A stretch of 64,000 nucleotides of DNA from Hibiscus mutabilis. Its lineage: Eukaryota > Streptophyta > Magnoliopsida > Malvales > Malvaceae. Under the pieces are notes generated by a model. The model saw nothing but the letters and a program-made list of their open reading frames with translations. It had not been told where the DNA came from and made no database searches. Within the stretch, counting starts at the first letter, position 1. Each line of letters opens with the position of its first letter. The position numbers and the translations under genes are program-made. The stretch covers positions 55,725,049 through 55,789,048 of the forward strand of contig CM033711.1 of the NCBI GenBank assembly GCA_019671005.1, read 5' to 3'. Below are positions 1 through 10,428 of the stretch, in pieces.

Positions 1-1190
1 AAACTCAAAGAGCTTAAGAAACAATTGCAAGAGTTTCAAGACAAAAGCTTCATTCGACCTAGCTCTTCACCCTAGAGAGCACCCATATTTTTCGTTAAGA
101 AGAAAGACGGGTCGATGAGGCTATGTATTGATTATCGTCAGCTAAACCGACTCACTATCAAGAACAAGTATCCATTCTCGAGGATTGAGGGCTTGTTTGA
201 TCAATTCAAGGACGCCAAAGTCTTCTCCAAGATCAATTTGTGATCAGGGTACTATAAGATGAGAATACAAGACTTTGATGTACCCAAAACGGCTTTCAGT
301 ACTCGTTATGGTCACTACAAGCTCCTAGTTATGCCATTCGGGCTAACCAATGCTCTAGTGGCTTTCATGGACTTAATGAACTGAGTTTTCAAACCCTATT
401 TGGACAAATTTGTGGTTGTTTTAATTGATGACATTCTTGTCTACTCAAAGAACAAAGAAGAACATGCTAATCACCTTCGAATTGTACTCCAAACATTGAG
501 AGAGAATCGGTTATATTCCAAATTGAGCAAATGCGAGTTCTAGCTCTCGGAAGTATCCTTCCTTGGCCATGTTATCTCGGCCAAAGGGATAAAGGTTGAT
601 CCTAATAAGATTCAAACCATCATCAAATGGATACCTCCAAGAAATGTTAGCAAGGTTAAGAGTTTTCTCGGTTTATCCTGGTATTACTAAAGATTCGTGA
701 AAGGGTTCTTGATTCTTGCTACTCCATTAAATCGATTCCTTCGAAAGAATACTCCATTTAAATGGTTTGAGGACCAACAAAATGATCTTTGATCAATTGA
801 AGCAAGTCCTAACTCAAGCTCTTATTCTAACCCAACCTAAACGGGAAAAGACTTTTACAGTTTTTAGTGATACTTCCCACCTTGGTTTAGGGTGTGTATT
901 GATGCAAGACGACAAGGTCATTGCCTATTCTTCTCGGCAACTTAAGCCACATGAATTGAACAATCCAACACACGACTTAGAGCTAGCTTTAGCCGTGTTT
1001 GCTTTAAAGACTGGAGATATTATCTATATGGAGAGAAATGTTGATTATTTATATCAGAGAAAATGTCCTGATTATTAAATCTTCGACAAAGAAGATGGGT
1101 GGAACTACTAATGACTATGATCTAATCATTGATTACCACTCGGACAAGGAAAATGTTGTGGTTGATGCGTTCAGTCGTAAACATTCAATT
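1..1190 (+). pseudogene. Ty3/gypsy reverse transcriptase-RNase H (element A)
   Basis: RT copies element RNA into cDNA and RH removes the RNA strand inside the virus-like particle. Frame 1 reads FVKKKDGSMRLCIDYRQLN near 95-150, LVMPFGLTNA near 327-355 and the catalytic LIDDILVYS near 423-450. Stops interrupt at about 73 (TAG at a conserved Trp), 241 (TGA at Arg), 382, 541 and 688. Frame shifts near 780 into FSDTSHLGLGCVLMQ (RH), which contains the first RH Asp and then LELALAVFALK with the Glu. After about 1010 a deletion removes the DHKSL segment, and DYHSDKENVVVDAFSRK closes RH near 1190. No product is expected. Confidence 0.9.
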
Positions 1191-1329
1191 GGTAAGATTG
1201 AATACGAATTTCCAACATTGTTTATCCTTTTATTCGAATGGATGATATGAATCCACTAATCAAAATCCTTTAATTGTAGCTTCAACTACTTTCAATGCCC
1301 ATTTTAAGCTCCTAAAGAATCGAAGATAT

Positions 1330-2782
1330 GTGGCAGAACTTCAAGTTCAATCCGACTTGAATTCAAGGATCAAAGAGATTCAACAAAATGATCCTAAACT
1401 TCAGAAGATATTGAAAGATATTGATTCCAAACCGAGCACTGACTTCTTACTTCGATCGAATGGTGTGCTTTACTTCAAGAATCAGGTTTGTGTACCCAAT
1501 GATCCAATCCTTAAGAGGGAAATGCTTCAAGAAGAACATAGTAGTCCATTTTCAATACATCTAGGAGTGATCAAGATGTATAAGGACTTAAAGAAAGTCT
1601 ATTGGTGGCCAAGATTGAATGTCGATATTGTTGAATTTGTATCAAAGTGCCTAACTTGCCAGAAGGTGAAGGCCAAACACCAACTACCTACTGGACTCTT
1701 ACAACCCATCAAATTGCCTCAATAGAAATGGGAATGTATTACAATGGACTTCATACCAGGATTGCCTCTATCACCGAGGAAAAAATGGTGCTATTTGGGT
1801 GATCATTGATAGGTTCACCAAATCGGCTCACTTTCTATCTGTTTGAATGAACATGAGCCTCAAATAGCTAGCTAAATTATACTTGAAAGAATTAATCAAA
1901 CTTCACAGTGTTCCTAGATTTATCATATCAAATCAAAACTCTCATTTTACTTCTTGATTTTGGAGGGCACTTCAAGAAGCTATGGGAACTAAACTGAACC
2001 TTAGCACCACCTTCCATCCAAAAACCGATTGACAATCTGAAAGGGTAATCCAAGTGCTTGAAGACATGCTTCGAGCTTGATTTATTGACTTCGGTAAAGA
2101 CTGGGAGAAATCTATACCATTAGCCGAGTTTGCCTACAACAACCATCAAGATTCTATCAAAATGGCCCCATTCAAAGCATTGTATGGCAGAAGATGTAGA
2201 ACTCCCCTATGGTGGTCTGAATTGGGGGAAAACAAGGTCTTAGAACCTGAATTTCTTTGTGAAACCGAAAATCAAGTTCGGGTTATCCATAGTAGACTGA
2301 AAAAGGCCTTTGATAGGCAAAAGGCTTATTCTGATCTCAAGAGAAGAAACATTGAATATCGAGTAGGAGATTACGTATTCTTGAAGGTATCTCCTTGGAG
2401 GAAAATCCTCATATTCAGGAAGAAGGGTAAACTAAACCCTCGATTCGTCAGACCTTTCGAAGTCTTAGAGAAGATCGGTCCAGTTGCCTACAAGCTAGCA
2501 CTCCCTGCTGAATTCAATAAAATCCACAACATCTTCCATGTATCGATGTTAAGGAAATATCGATCGGATCCCTCACACGTTTTAGAACCTAAAGAGGTGG
2601 AACTTAATTCTGATCTATCGTACGATGAAGAGCCAATTCAAATACTTGATAAATAAGTCAAGAGACTTCGCAAAAAGACTCTCCCATTGGTGAAAGTTCT
2701 ATGGAATAACCATAATGTAAAAGAAGCCACTTGGGAACCCGAAGCAACGATGAGAAAGCAATACCCTCATCTATTCCCCTAA
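1330..2782 (+). pseudogene. Ty3/gypsy integrase with chromodomain remnant (element A)
   Basis: Integrase inserts the cDNA; the chromodomain targets chromatin. The open stretch 1330-1725 holds the HHCC zinc module (EEHSSPFSIHLG then CLTCQ). After TAG at 1723 the core starts with ITMDF (first catalytic Asp). The second Asp is changed to Asn in ISNQNSHF near 1930. The Glu of QSERV near 2040 remains. A second open stretch, 2162-2656, carries MAPFKALYGRRCRTP and the IGPVAYKLALP/HVSMLRKY C-terminal core. After TAA at 2654 the same frame continues into WNNHNVKEATWEPEATM and a terminal YPHLF, a chromodomain. At least seven stops and one frameshift near 1785 break it. Confidence 0.9.
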
Positions 2783-2806
2783 GGTAAATTCGAGGACGAA
2801 TTTCTT

Positions 2807-2820
2807 TAAGCGGGAGGGAA
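2807..2820 (+). other. Polypurine tract of element A (plus-strand primer site)
   Basis: The run TTAAGCGGGAGGGAA lies directly after the pol tail (motif GKFEDEFL) and directly before the LTR start at 2821. This is where second-strand synthesis is primed. It is interrupted by one C, which suggests decay. Confidence 0.7.
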
Positions 2821-4850
2821 TAGTAATATCCTCAAAACTAGTATAAAGAAAGTTATTACAATGCCTTCATTTAATGCCTAATTGATTGAAAGTAAGGTAC
2901 TAGGTCTAGTTAATAAGGACTAGAATGCTATAATTGAAAAAGTGGTAACCTAATGTGTAAGTGACCAGACCGAAACAAACAACAAATTGAAGGAATGCAT
3001 GTTAAAATCTCACATTCCTAAAATGCCCTATACATGTCATTAATTAGTGGATAATTAAGGACAAATTAGTCATTTTAGGGGAAGATAATTGATGAACCAT
3101 TGTCATCTTCCTCCCTAGTAGCCGAGTGAATGAACAAAGAAGAGAGAAAACTTTATAACCATATATTCAAGCTTGAAATTGGAGTTGCTAGCATTCATAT
3201 TATCTTGATAGGAAGGTAAAATCTCGTCCTTAATGTATTATAAATTGAAATGATGCATGTAGATTTTAGGTTCTTGCTTGAATTATATGAATTTGATGAT
3301 TAGCTAGTGAATTGATGCTATGAACTATTTAAGAAGTTCAATTGGTTGATCAATCCATGAAATTGATGTACCTTTCGACTGAGTAGGAGAAATTGAGGTT
3401 GTCAATAGCCAAATTGATGGTGAAATGCTATGCTAGTTGCTAGAAAATTTGGATGATGATTAGAATGGATGATTGATATGTGAATTGAAATTCTAGTTGC
3501 TGGAAATTCTAGTGAATTGATGTCTTAATTAATCAAATTGAAAATATTGCTCAATTGCCCTATTTTTATAGGATTGACACATAATTGGACTGACCTAGAC
3601 ATGTATGAATGAGTATATGTATTGAACAATCATGTTAGCATCCTTGTCTAAGTGATTAAAGAAGCTAGAATATAGCTAATGGAAGCTGTCCAGAATACGC
3701 TGTTTTGGGTAGTGAGTTTAAAAATCTATAGAAAATCACATAGAGCAAATTAGGGAGTAAATCTTATATGAACAGAATCATGAGTAAAATTGTAAAGCCT
3801 ATATGGTTAAAAGGAAAATTAAGTTAGCTTTCTAATGGTGTAAAAGGTTCGAAATTCCAACGTACGAAATAAAAGATATGAACAGTTAAGCATGCAGTGC
3901 ACATGCTGCCAGGACGCAACAATCTTGATGTTTGTATTTAATTGAATGCTTGAGTATATGGAGTCACATAATGACTCAATTGGTTGTTGGATTGTATCTA
4001 ATACACTATGCATTGTATGAATGTTAGATCAAATGGAAATTGAGGATAAAGGGGCTCACTTAGATCAACAAGCTAGTAGAGGGAAAGGGATTACAATCCG
4101 AGATCGACAATAGCTCAGAAAATTCCTGCGAGTGTAGTTTAAAGTTTGGAGTGGGCGGTAACGTCTCCTAGTCCATTTTCTGATTTGAATTTCTTATTGA
4201 ATCTTAGTATAATTGTGTAATGAGCTTTCTATGGAACATTAGCAAGGTAAGTGCTCTCTTGAGTGGTTACTTGATTGAGAAGTATGCTTGAAATTCAATT
4301 GATTGCCATGTTATGCTTCTTGCTTAATTTAACTATATTGAAATGAAACATGTTGATATGGTTAGAAGCAACTCAATTCATTGTTTAATGACATATTGAT
4401 TGACATACCTTCATTGACTTGGAATATTGACATTGGTATTAGCTATGAACCCTATTCGAATGAAAGGGAATATTGGCACTAAATGTCCACATTGAATTGA
4501 ATCATGCTTCTAATTGAATGAAAATGATAACTATTGTTAGCCTTGGTCTCGAGTCGGTCTTAGATATAGTTTGTATGCCATAGAGTCTATAGAGCTCATT
4601 ATCAGGGTGGAATACGATCCGGGACATTGGTCTGTAATTGGCGACAGTAGGAGGGAAGTATTGTTATTGGTCATTGGCGACAGTATGAGGGACTTGACTG
4701 GTACTTTGTACCATATTTATTATTGTTATTGGCGACAGTTTGGTTGGGGACTCGAGTATCTAGTTTGAGTAATCAATTCTCAAGGCTACACCTAAAATGA
4801 ACTTATACCTCATGTACATTGAACCTACTACTATATTGAATTGCATTGAT

Positions 4851-5088
4851 TGATTGTAAAGAAAATATCAAATGCCATGCACTATTGATATTGAGACATT
4901 GATTGAACATTGCTTATATAAGATTGCTTGATTGTAAAGAAAACATCAAATGCAATGAACTAGTGGTATTGAGACATTGATTGAACATTGCTTATATGAG
5001 ATTGCTTGATTGTAAAGAAAACATTAAATGCCATGAACTATTGATATTGAGACATTGGTTGAACATTGCTTCTATGAGATGGCTTGAG
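4851..5088. repeat. Three tandem copies of a 78-bp unit in LTR-A
   Basis: The word GATTGTAAAGAAAA recurs at about 4852, 4930 and 5008, so the period is 78 bp. Each copy continues with TATTGAGACATTG and GAACATTGCTT. Copies differ by a few substitutions. Such local duplications within an LTR usually arise by slippage or unequal exchange. Confidence 0.85.
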
Positions 5089-5897
5089 TTTGAATCATTG
5101 ATTTTGTTTAAATGACATGATAAGCTAAATGTTAATCGAATCGGATGATTGAGTATGCCTAAACTTCAAGCCTTGTATTGGTATTGGATTGAAAATTAAG
5201 GAATGTATCTAGTATTGTTTGCCTTGTTTCGAATGATTCCTTATTGATGGGGGAACCATACCATCTATTTGATGGTTCGTAGTTGAGACTTAATGTATTG
5301 ATTGCCTTTTAACTTTAACTCACTCACTAAGCTTTGCTTATTCAAGTCTTATTTCTACGATTCAGGTTGATATTGGATCCTATCCCGAAGTCTAAGCTCG
5401 TACAAGTCATATTTTGCTTGAAAGAGTATGTTTTCATCTTGTTATAGTTCTCCTAGGATGGTGGCACCTAAGGCATGTATATTCATGATCACTTAGTTAT
5501 GGTTTGTATAAATTAACTTCATCTATGATCTATTAAGAGTATGGTATGTATACTTATGAGCATGTATGCACTTAATTAAGCTTGAATGCTTGTTAGGCTC
5601 ATGATAGATTTCCATGGTTAGATTATGCATGTAATGGTTGAATAGAACTATTGAGGTTGGTTACATAACAATACGTAAATGTAGTAATCCACTTGTTTGG
5701 ACATGAACCACTTTGGTCACATAAGGTACTAGCCAAATGATGTATGTAATATTGGAAGCATGTATGTTTGATTAAGGTAACTTAAGTAAATGATCTAAAA
5801 CACCTATTGGTATGCATATTAACTACATTGAATGATGAAACCTTCTATTGTTATCCATCTAGTTCAAATAGTTACTTGAAGAACAATTAAGTCCTAA

Positions 5898-5954
5898 ATG
5901 GTATTGATTATGACAACAATTGCATTATGGTATTGATTATGACAACAATTTGAC
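5898..5954. repeat. Two tandem copies of a 29-bp unit in LTR-A
   Basis: ATGGTATTGATTATGACAAC occurs at 5898 and 5927, each followed by AATT. The copies are near identical, so the duplication is younger than the element. Confidence 0.85.
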
Positions 5955-6055
5955 AACTGATGGATATTAGTCATCTTTTCAGATTAATTCCATGTGAATG
6001 GGAGGCAAGAAAGGTGGTGACTAAGCACCTTACCCCTTTGTTTCCTTCAATTCAG

Positions 6056-6492
6056 GTCTTAAAACATATTTTTACAGAGGGCTGTATCGATACCCTATAT
6101 AGTCATAGCGATACGCCTAAGCTAAATAGCTAAGTTCGGTAGGGTAGTTTGGCCATTCCGATATAGGTATTACTTATCAAAATTCCTAGTTTAATATCGT
6201 ACTGATGTCGGTCCATCGTACCGCTACGCCTAGTCTAAAACAAGTAAGTTAGTTATGGCCGTTGGACTATTTCAATAGTAGTTTTACCGTATCGATACGC
6301 TTGGCTTTTTTTTAGGATTTCATCCTTGAATTTCTTACAAAGAGGTCCATAGATCAATTTAATGCCCCACAACTTTCATTGATTACAAAATTGGGTACAA
6401 GTATCATGAGATTACACTTTTGGGTATATTCGATACAGAATTTTCGGTCATCGGAGCCTTATTCCGACTAGGCCAGTTTTCGAGATGTGACA
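6056..6492 (-). repeat. LTR fragment inserted in Athila-like gag, rich in GTATCGATAC words
   Basis: On the minus strand an LTR-like start, TGTCACATCTCGAAAACTGG, lies exactly where the Gag frame of L1 is interrupted (6492/6493). Only about 430 bp remain. The part at 6085-6305 contains repeated GTATCGATAC, GCGATACGCC and ATCGTACCGCTACGCC words like the GTAC arrays further along. No gene is present. Its family is not established. Confidence 0.5.
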
Positions 6493-6735
6493 CAAATACT
6501 GCCTTAGGTATCTAGTAGGTGATCCATCAAATTGACCTACATCCATTAGCATTTGAATCATTACCAGTTTAAGCTCAAAGTAAGCCATTTTTACCTCTAG
6601 ACCGATCAGTCATTGGAATTATTTAGGACACTTCCTAGTTCACCATTTCCGTTACGAGCCCTTTCTCGACATTCTCTTCTTAACCTGTGTAGGGTTCTTT
6701 TAATTTTTAGGTTGTATTATAAATCTTCCTTCGCA
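6493..6735 (-). pseudogene. Athila-like Gag N-terminal fragment (element L1)
   Basis: The minus strand reads FELKLVMIQMLMDVGQFDG followed by a short SPTRYLRQYL tail. This aligns with FELKPVMIQTLSNVGQFDG in the Gag of element H at about 30320-30370. Gag forms the particle shell. The upstream part has several stops. The frame ends abruptly at 6493, where LTR sequence begins. Only the N-terminal part survives. Confidence 0.75.
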
Positions 6736-6818
6736 GTGATGCTCTTGTATATATAGAAAATGAAATAAAATAAACAAAAAACTAAAACAAGAAAAATCAA
6801 AACAACTAATCCCGTTGC

Positions 6819-6838
6819 AATCCCCAACAACGGCGCCA
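6819..6838 (-). other. Primer binding site of L1 (tRNA-Asp type)
   Basis: The minus strand reads TGGCGCCGTTGTTGGGGATT. This is the tRNA-Asp 3'-end complement known from Athila elements, with one base changed in the middle. It lies six bases from the LTR end at 6845, so the LTR to its right is a 5' LTR on the minus strand. Confidence 0.85.
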
Positions 6839-7833
6839 AAAACTTGTCAATGAAATATTGCATGGAAAATGATTAACTATTATGTTTGTCAATTCAGGAA
6901 ATAATGCCAAGAATATTTCTTTAACGTGCAAGTATACACGGTCAACAAGTAATAAAGTAATGAGTTGAGTATCGTCTCCACATGGATTGTCCAAGAATTA
7001 ATTGCCACGATTAATACTTCTGAACTGGAAAATAATGGTGATGACAATATATTGAGGGAATGAGTAAAATAAAAGAATTAAAGAAAAAAATGATAAAGGA
7101 AACTTAAGTAAAGATACAGGTAGATTGGCAAACAACTAGTGTAATGATGATTAGAAGGCTTGGCAAGGGATGTTTGGATTTCACGCTAGCAAAGGCAGCA
7201 ACTAATAACACTAAACTTTGGTTTTAATGAGGAGCATATTTTTAAGTTAGTATTGCCTATGTCGATGGCAATACCTAGGTTAATTACTTTTAACAGCTAT
7301 ATGTCTATAGCGAGTTTTCAAACAATTAACTTGGTTAAGATTCAATCTTTACTCCTAAGGGGTAGATTCACTTCAAGTGTAAGTTCATCTACTTGAATAA
7401 CTTATGTCAAAGTTTATCTCCTTAGTATTTGACAATTAATCCTTATCTCCTAAGTCTATTAAGATATTAGGGATAATAAGCATTTAATGCCAACTGTTGT
7501 ATGGCAATAAATATATGAAATATAAGCACACACGAAATAGACAATTATGCCAAAACATGTAATAATTAAAATCTAAAAAATACTAAGCGTTCATCGCAAA
7601 CACCCCTAGCCAATTTAAAAGATTAGTTCATGGCTGGGGAAAACAACAACAAATCATCATTTTGATTCACCATCACAAAAACAAAATTTAAACTAAGAGA
7701 TATGAACAAAAGAAGGATTTCTTTCGATCAACCCTTCAATGGCTCTAATGCTCTTGGGGAAGCTGCACAACTTGCTTTTACCCTTTTCTTCTCCTCGTGG
7801 CACTAGCTTCCCTTTGGCTCGTTCTTGAATTCC

Positions 7834-7875
7834 TTTATATAGGCACATGCAAAACCCTAATTAGGGTTAGGGTTG
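7834..7875 (-). promoter_or_regulatory. LTR promoter: TATA box with telobox (L1)
   Basis: On the minus strand TATATAAA (7834-7841) is preceded about 10 bp upstream by AACCCTAACCCTAATTAGGG, i.e. one and a half plant telomere repeats plus an inverted copy. Teloboxes (AAACCCTAA) are known cis elements of plant promoters. L2 and LTR-F have the same arrangement. Confidence 0.65.
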
Positions 7876-7984
7876 AGTCCTAAATTTCTGGGGCCATATT
7901 CTTTGGATGCGACATCCACGCGTTATAGTAACTAGGACTGACGCAACTCTGATTTAGTGTGATTTTTTTGGGTATCGTCCTTCA

Positions 7985-8140
7985 TTCTTTTGCCAACCAA
8001 GCTTGGCATTCTTCCCCTTTCTTTTGCCAACCCAACTTGGCATTCTACTCTTTCTAACCAAGCTTGGCATTCTTCTCACTACTTTTTCCAACCAAGCTTG
8101 ACACTCTCCTCCTACATTTGCCAACTGCGCTCAACATTTC
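7985..8140. repeat. Minisatellite of about 30 bp, TTGCCAACCAAGCTTGGCA type, about five copies
   Basis: Copies of TTTGCCAACCAAGCTTGGCA begin near 7989, 8023, 8053, 8085 and 8116, with growing divergence in the last. Each holds the palindrome CCAAGCTTGG. The array lies in U3, upstream of the TATA box on the minus strand. L2 has two diverged copies near 16081-16130. An enhancer role is possible but not shown. Confidence 0.8.
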
Positions 8141-8484
8141 CTTCATGCGTCCACTTGCTCTAGTCCTGCCGATCTTGCACACCTCGACATGAAAACACCC
8201 ATTCGCTCTGGCAATAAAAACATTACATTCCTTAACTCCTAGATTCAAATGCATGAAACTACTAGCAAAATAGACTAATATGTACCTAAAGTCAAGCAAT
8301 ATCAAGGCAATATATGCAAGGAAAATACATATTTTGAGGATTTAAAATTTATTCTTATGCGTGCTTTGATGAGTTTGGTTTTAAATACCTTGATTTGATG
8401 ATGGAATGGAAGTTTGTGAATTTTTGAAACGTCCCCAATATTTTTTACAAAAACTTTGTCCTTATTTTTTAGTCCAATGCTTGA

Positions 8485-9315
8485 TGTGTTTTAAACGAAG
8501 AGAAAATTGAAACTATTGCTATTGAATCCTATGTCATCGGTAAATTTTTTTCTCTTCATTCCCAAAAACTAGCCGATATTTTAGAGATGGAAAACATTGG
8601 TTTAGATGATGAAAAGTCTTTTTCCCCAATCTATAGTGGCTCAGTTAGAGTTCTCAAAGCCCACAAATGTTTTCTTCATCTTCTCATCACTTGGTGGTTT
8701 TGCCTATTTGGTGGTAAGTGGTCCACTATTTGCATAGTGGATGACTTTTGGCTGCATTGGTTTCGTAAAAGAAAATGCCCTAACCTAGCCCAAATCATCT
8801 TTGCCGAGATGGTTCACATAATGAACAATCGTCACACTACCCTCGTGAAGTTTTTCACATATGGAACCATCCTTAGCCACATCCTCCACAAGCTTAACAT
8901 CGATTGTTCTCTTGACCTTGGGGTTCCCCTTATAAGGCTTGTTAATGTGAGATCCCTTCAGAAAGCCAAGTTTACCTTTTTCAACGCTGAATGGGTTCGC
9001 AATGCTAACCTTCGTGGTAAAGTCCCTATAAATGTTGAACCGGTTCAGGTTGTTCCCGACGCTCAGGTTGCTCCACCTTCCCTTGATGCTCTCATGACCT
9101 ACCTTGATGGGAATTTGCTACCATGGACACAAGGTTCGACTCCACTGACACCCTCTTGGCTTCCATGAATGCTATATTGACTAACGTTGAGCACCGTGTG
9201 TCTTCTACGGATATATCCCTTATCATTTTTTATTAAGAGTGGTGTAGACATGTACATGGAGATAACGATGATGAAGGGGAAGATGAAGACGAAGACCGTG
9301 AGAATGCCCCTTAGG
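8485..9315 (+). pseudogene. Orphan repeat-associated protein, resembling the putative plant transposon protein family
   Basis: One frame is open from about 8485 to 9168 (about 227 codons). It has no good start, because a TGA precedes it and the nearest ATG is 8587. It contains LITWWFCLFGGKW, VDDFWLHWFRKRK, PNLAQIIFAEM and TLVKFFTYGTILSHILHKL. The last two resemble the LPYGMLLTRIF block I recall from plant transposon proteins of the PF20167 type; the match is from memory. Near 9130 the frame shifts; the +1 frame continues as DTLLASMNAILTNVEHRVS, meets one stop, and ends in an acidic tail (GDNDDEGEDEDEDRENAP). No RT domain adjoins it. N-terminus missing. Confidence 0.45.
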
Positions 9316-9660
9316 CTTTGATCTTTGCATATCATATCATATCTATTAGATTTTGAGTTTATGCACCTTTGTTTCCTTGATATTTCCTATAACTATTTGT
9401 TTTAGTTTATGTTTTTCATTTTGTTGGATTATATGTCTTGAATATTATGCTTTGGATTTATAATTTTATGGTTTTTATAGTATCTTTGGAGCTTTATGCA
9501 TTATATTGATTTATATTTATTTTATTTTACCCTATTGATTTTGATCTAACAAAAAAGGGAGAAGTGTGGGGATATAAATTTTTTAAAAGTTTTTCAAAAA
9601 CGAATAGTCTTTTTAGTATTTAAGGGGGTAATCTAAAAATTTATTTTTGGTTTTGTTATA
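9316..9660. other. T-rich spacer after the orphan ORF
   Basis: This stretch is T/A-rich with no open frame. It contains AAAAAAGGGAGAAGTGTGGGG near 9550, a purine-rich tract. Long T-rich spacers followed by AAAAAGGGGGAG motifs are typical of 3' internal regions of SIRE-type Copia elements. Confidence 0.4.
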
Positions 9661-9676
9661 TCAAAAAGGTGGAGAT
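9661..9676 (+). other. Polypurine-like tract (possible Copia 3' primer site)
   Basis: TCAAAAAGGTGGAGAT resembles the ATCAAAAAGGGGGAGAT tract that precedes the 3' LTR in SIRE/Maximus Copia elements. Here one G is T. It supports reading 9678-10916 as an LTR. Confidence 0.4.
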
Positions 9677-9934
9677 TTTTAAACCTATATTTGATTTTGA
9701 TATAACAAGGACTTAATTGTAAACAAATAAATTTTTAAGGTACTTAATTTACTCACTAAATTGACAAGAATTCGAACTTATATAATTTTCCAAGCCAACT
9801 TCTAAATCCCCAAAATTTTCTAAGTGTTTTGGGTACTCATTCAACCAAATTTGGTAACTTAGTACCTGTACAACATATGGTGTAATGGTAAGGTTTGTCG
9901 TCACTAGAAACTGATCTTAAATGTATTGGCTTAG

Positions 9935-10330
9935 GAGTACCGAGATGAGTATTCTCATACCAGTACGACCTATTGAAATTGTTAACCAAATTGTGTTAAC
10001 AGTACTGGTACGGCCTAAAGTGTACAAGTACGGGGATCAAGAATTTTAAAATGTTTTTAAATATCTTTTGATCGTTAGGCTTGTCAGACTTTGGAACCAA
10101 AACTTTAAATTTCCTTATACTAGTACTGGTACAGCTATGCCTATACACGTACTGATATGCTGTGTTAGCAAAATATTCTGAGGATTCTAGTAAGCAAAAT
10201 GAGTACTGGTACGGTATGACCCGTAACGATACCCTTTGTAAATCTTTCACTCAATATCAATATGCTGGCCCGCATACTGGTACCCTTTTGTTGCAACATC
10301 TATTTCTATTTTGTTGTATCGATACCTAAT
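9935..10330. repeat. GTAC-rich imperfect palindrome array 1
   Basis: About a dozen GTAC words occur in 400 bp, in phrases such as AGTACTGGTACGG (twice), TAGTACTGGTACAG, GGTACGGTATGACCCGTAACG and TGTATCGATACC. They are spaced irregularly, so this is not a simple tandem repeat. Confidence 0.7.
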
Positions 10331-10420
10331 GTTTCCAAACAACATTTTCGGGGGAGATTTGCAGCCCAATAGCTCTATTCAATATCCCAACTACCAAAAC
10401 GACTAGAAATCAATGAAGGG

Positions 10421-10428
10421 GTATAAAA
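10421..10428 (+). promoter_or_regulatory. TATA box of the Copia-like LTR
   Basis: GTATAAAA at 10421 lies just downstream of the GTAC array and is followed by a C/A-rich leader (CAAGTCTCCAAAGC). This is the layout of an LTR promoter. Confidence 0.45.

Larger units (their letters stand above)
1..6055 (+). mobile_element. Element A: 5'-truncated Ty3/gypsy chromovirus (Tekay/Del-like) with pol and 3' LTR
   Basis: The window opens inside RT, so gag, AP and the 5' LTR lie outside or are lost. Order on the + strand is RT, RH, INT, chromodomain, polypurine tract, 3' LTR, which is the canonical Ty3/gypsy order (INT after RH). The C-terminal chromodomain remnant and the long LTR with ATATCC-type start point to the Tekay/Del group. 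In-frame stops and frameshifts throughout show it is dead. The LTR loses similarity to the other LTRs near 6055 and meets an inverted LTR fragment there. Confidence 0.85.
2821..6055 (+). repeat. 3' LTR of element A, truncated at its 3' end
   Basis: It starts TAGTAATATCC, a decayed form of the TGTAACATCC start seen in LTR-C and LTR-G. No gene is present in this 3.2 kb. A hairpin AGGAATG/CATTCCT lies near 2992-3020. Near 4560-4765 sits the mid-LTR block shared with LTR-B, D and G (a GCCATAGAGTCTA-type lead followed by three ATTGGCGACAGT words and GGGGACTCGAG). GGTGGCACCTAAGG near 5460 matches LTR-B at 18600. The expected GGTGTTACA end is missing. Small open frames such as the one at 4571-4768 are incidental. 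Confidence 0.75.
6845..8400 (-). repeat. 5' LTR of Athila-like element L1
   Basis: On the minus strand the LTR ends ...TTGACA next to the primer site. It shares with L2 (14952-16203) the blocks GTGCAAGTATACAC, AGTATCGTMTCCACA and CAATTAATCCTTATCTCC, and with LTR-H the CATGAACTAA block. That identifies one family. A TATA/telobox promoter lies at 7834-7875 and a minisatellite upstream of it. The 5' (right) limit is uncertain because no clear TG end is visible near 8400. Confidence 0.75.

Noticed and set aside
4571..4768. 65-codon open frame in LTR-A
   Set aside because: It is the translated mid-LTR array; the same block is not open in the same frame in LTR-B, D or G.
6806..6994. Open frames at 6806-6994 and 14912-15103 sharing an MDNPCG start
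   Set aside because: The similarity is at DNA level between two Athila-like LTR ends (the GTATACAC/AGTATCG block), not a protein family.
7851..7877. Possible interstitial telomere
   Set aside because: Only about one and a half direct repeats plus one inverted copy, placed at a promoter. Better read as a telobox.
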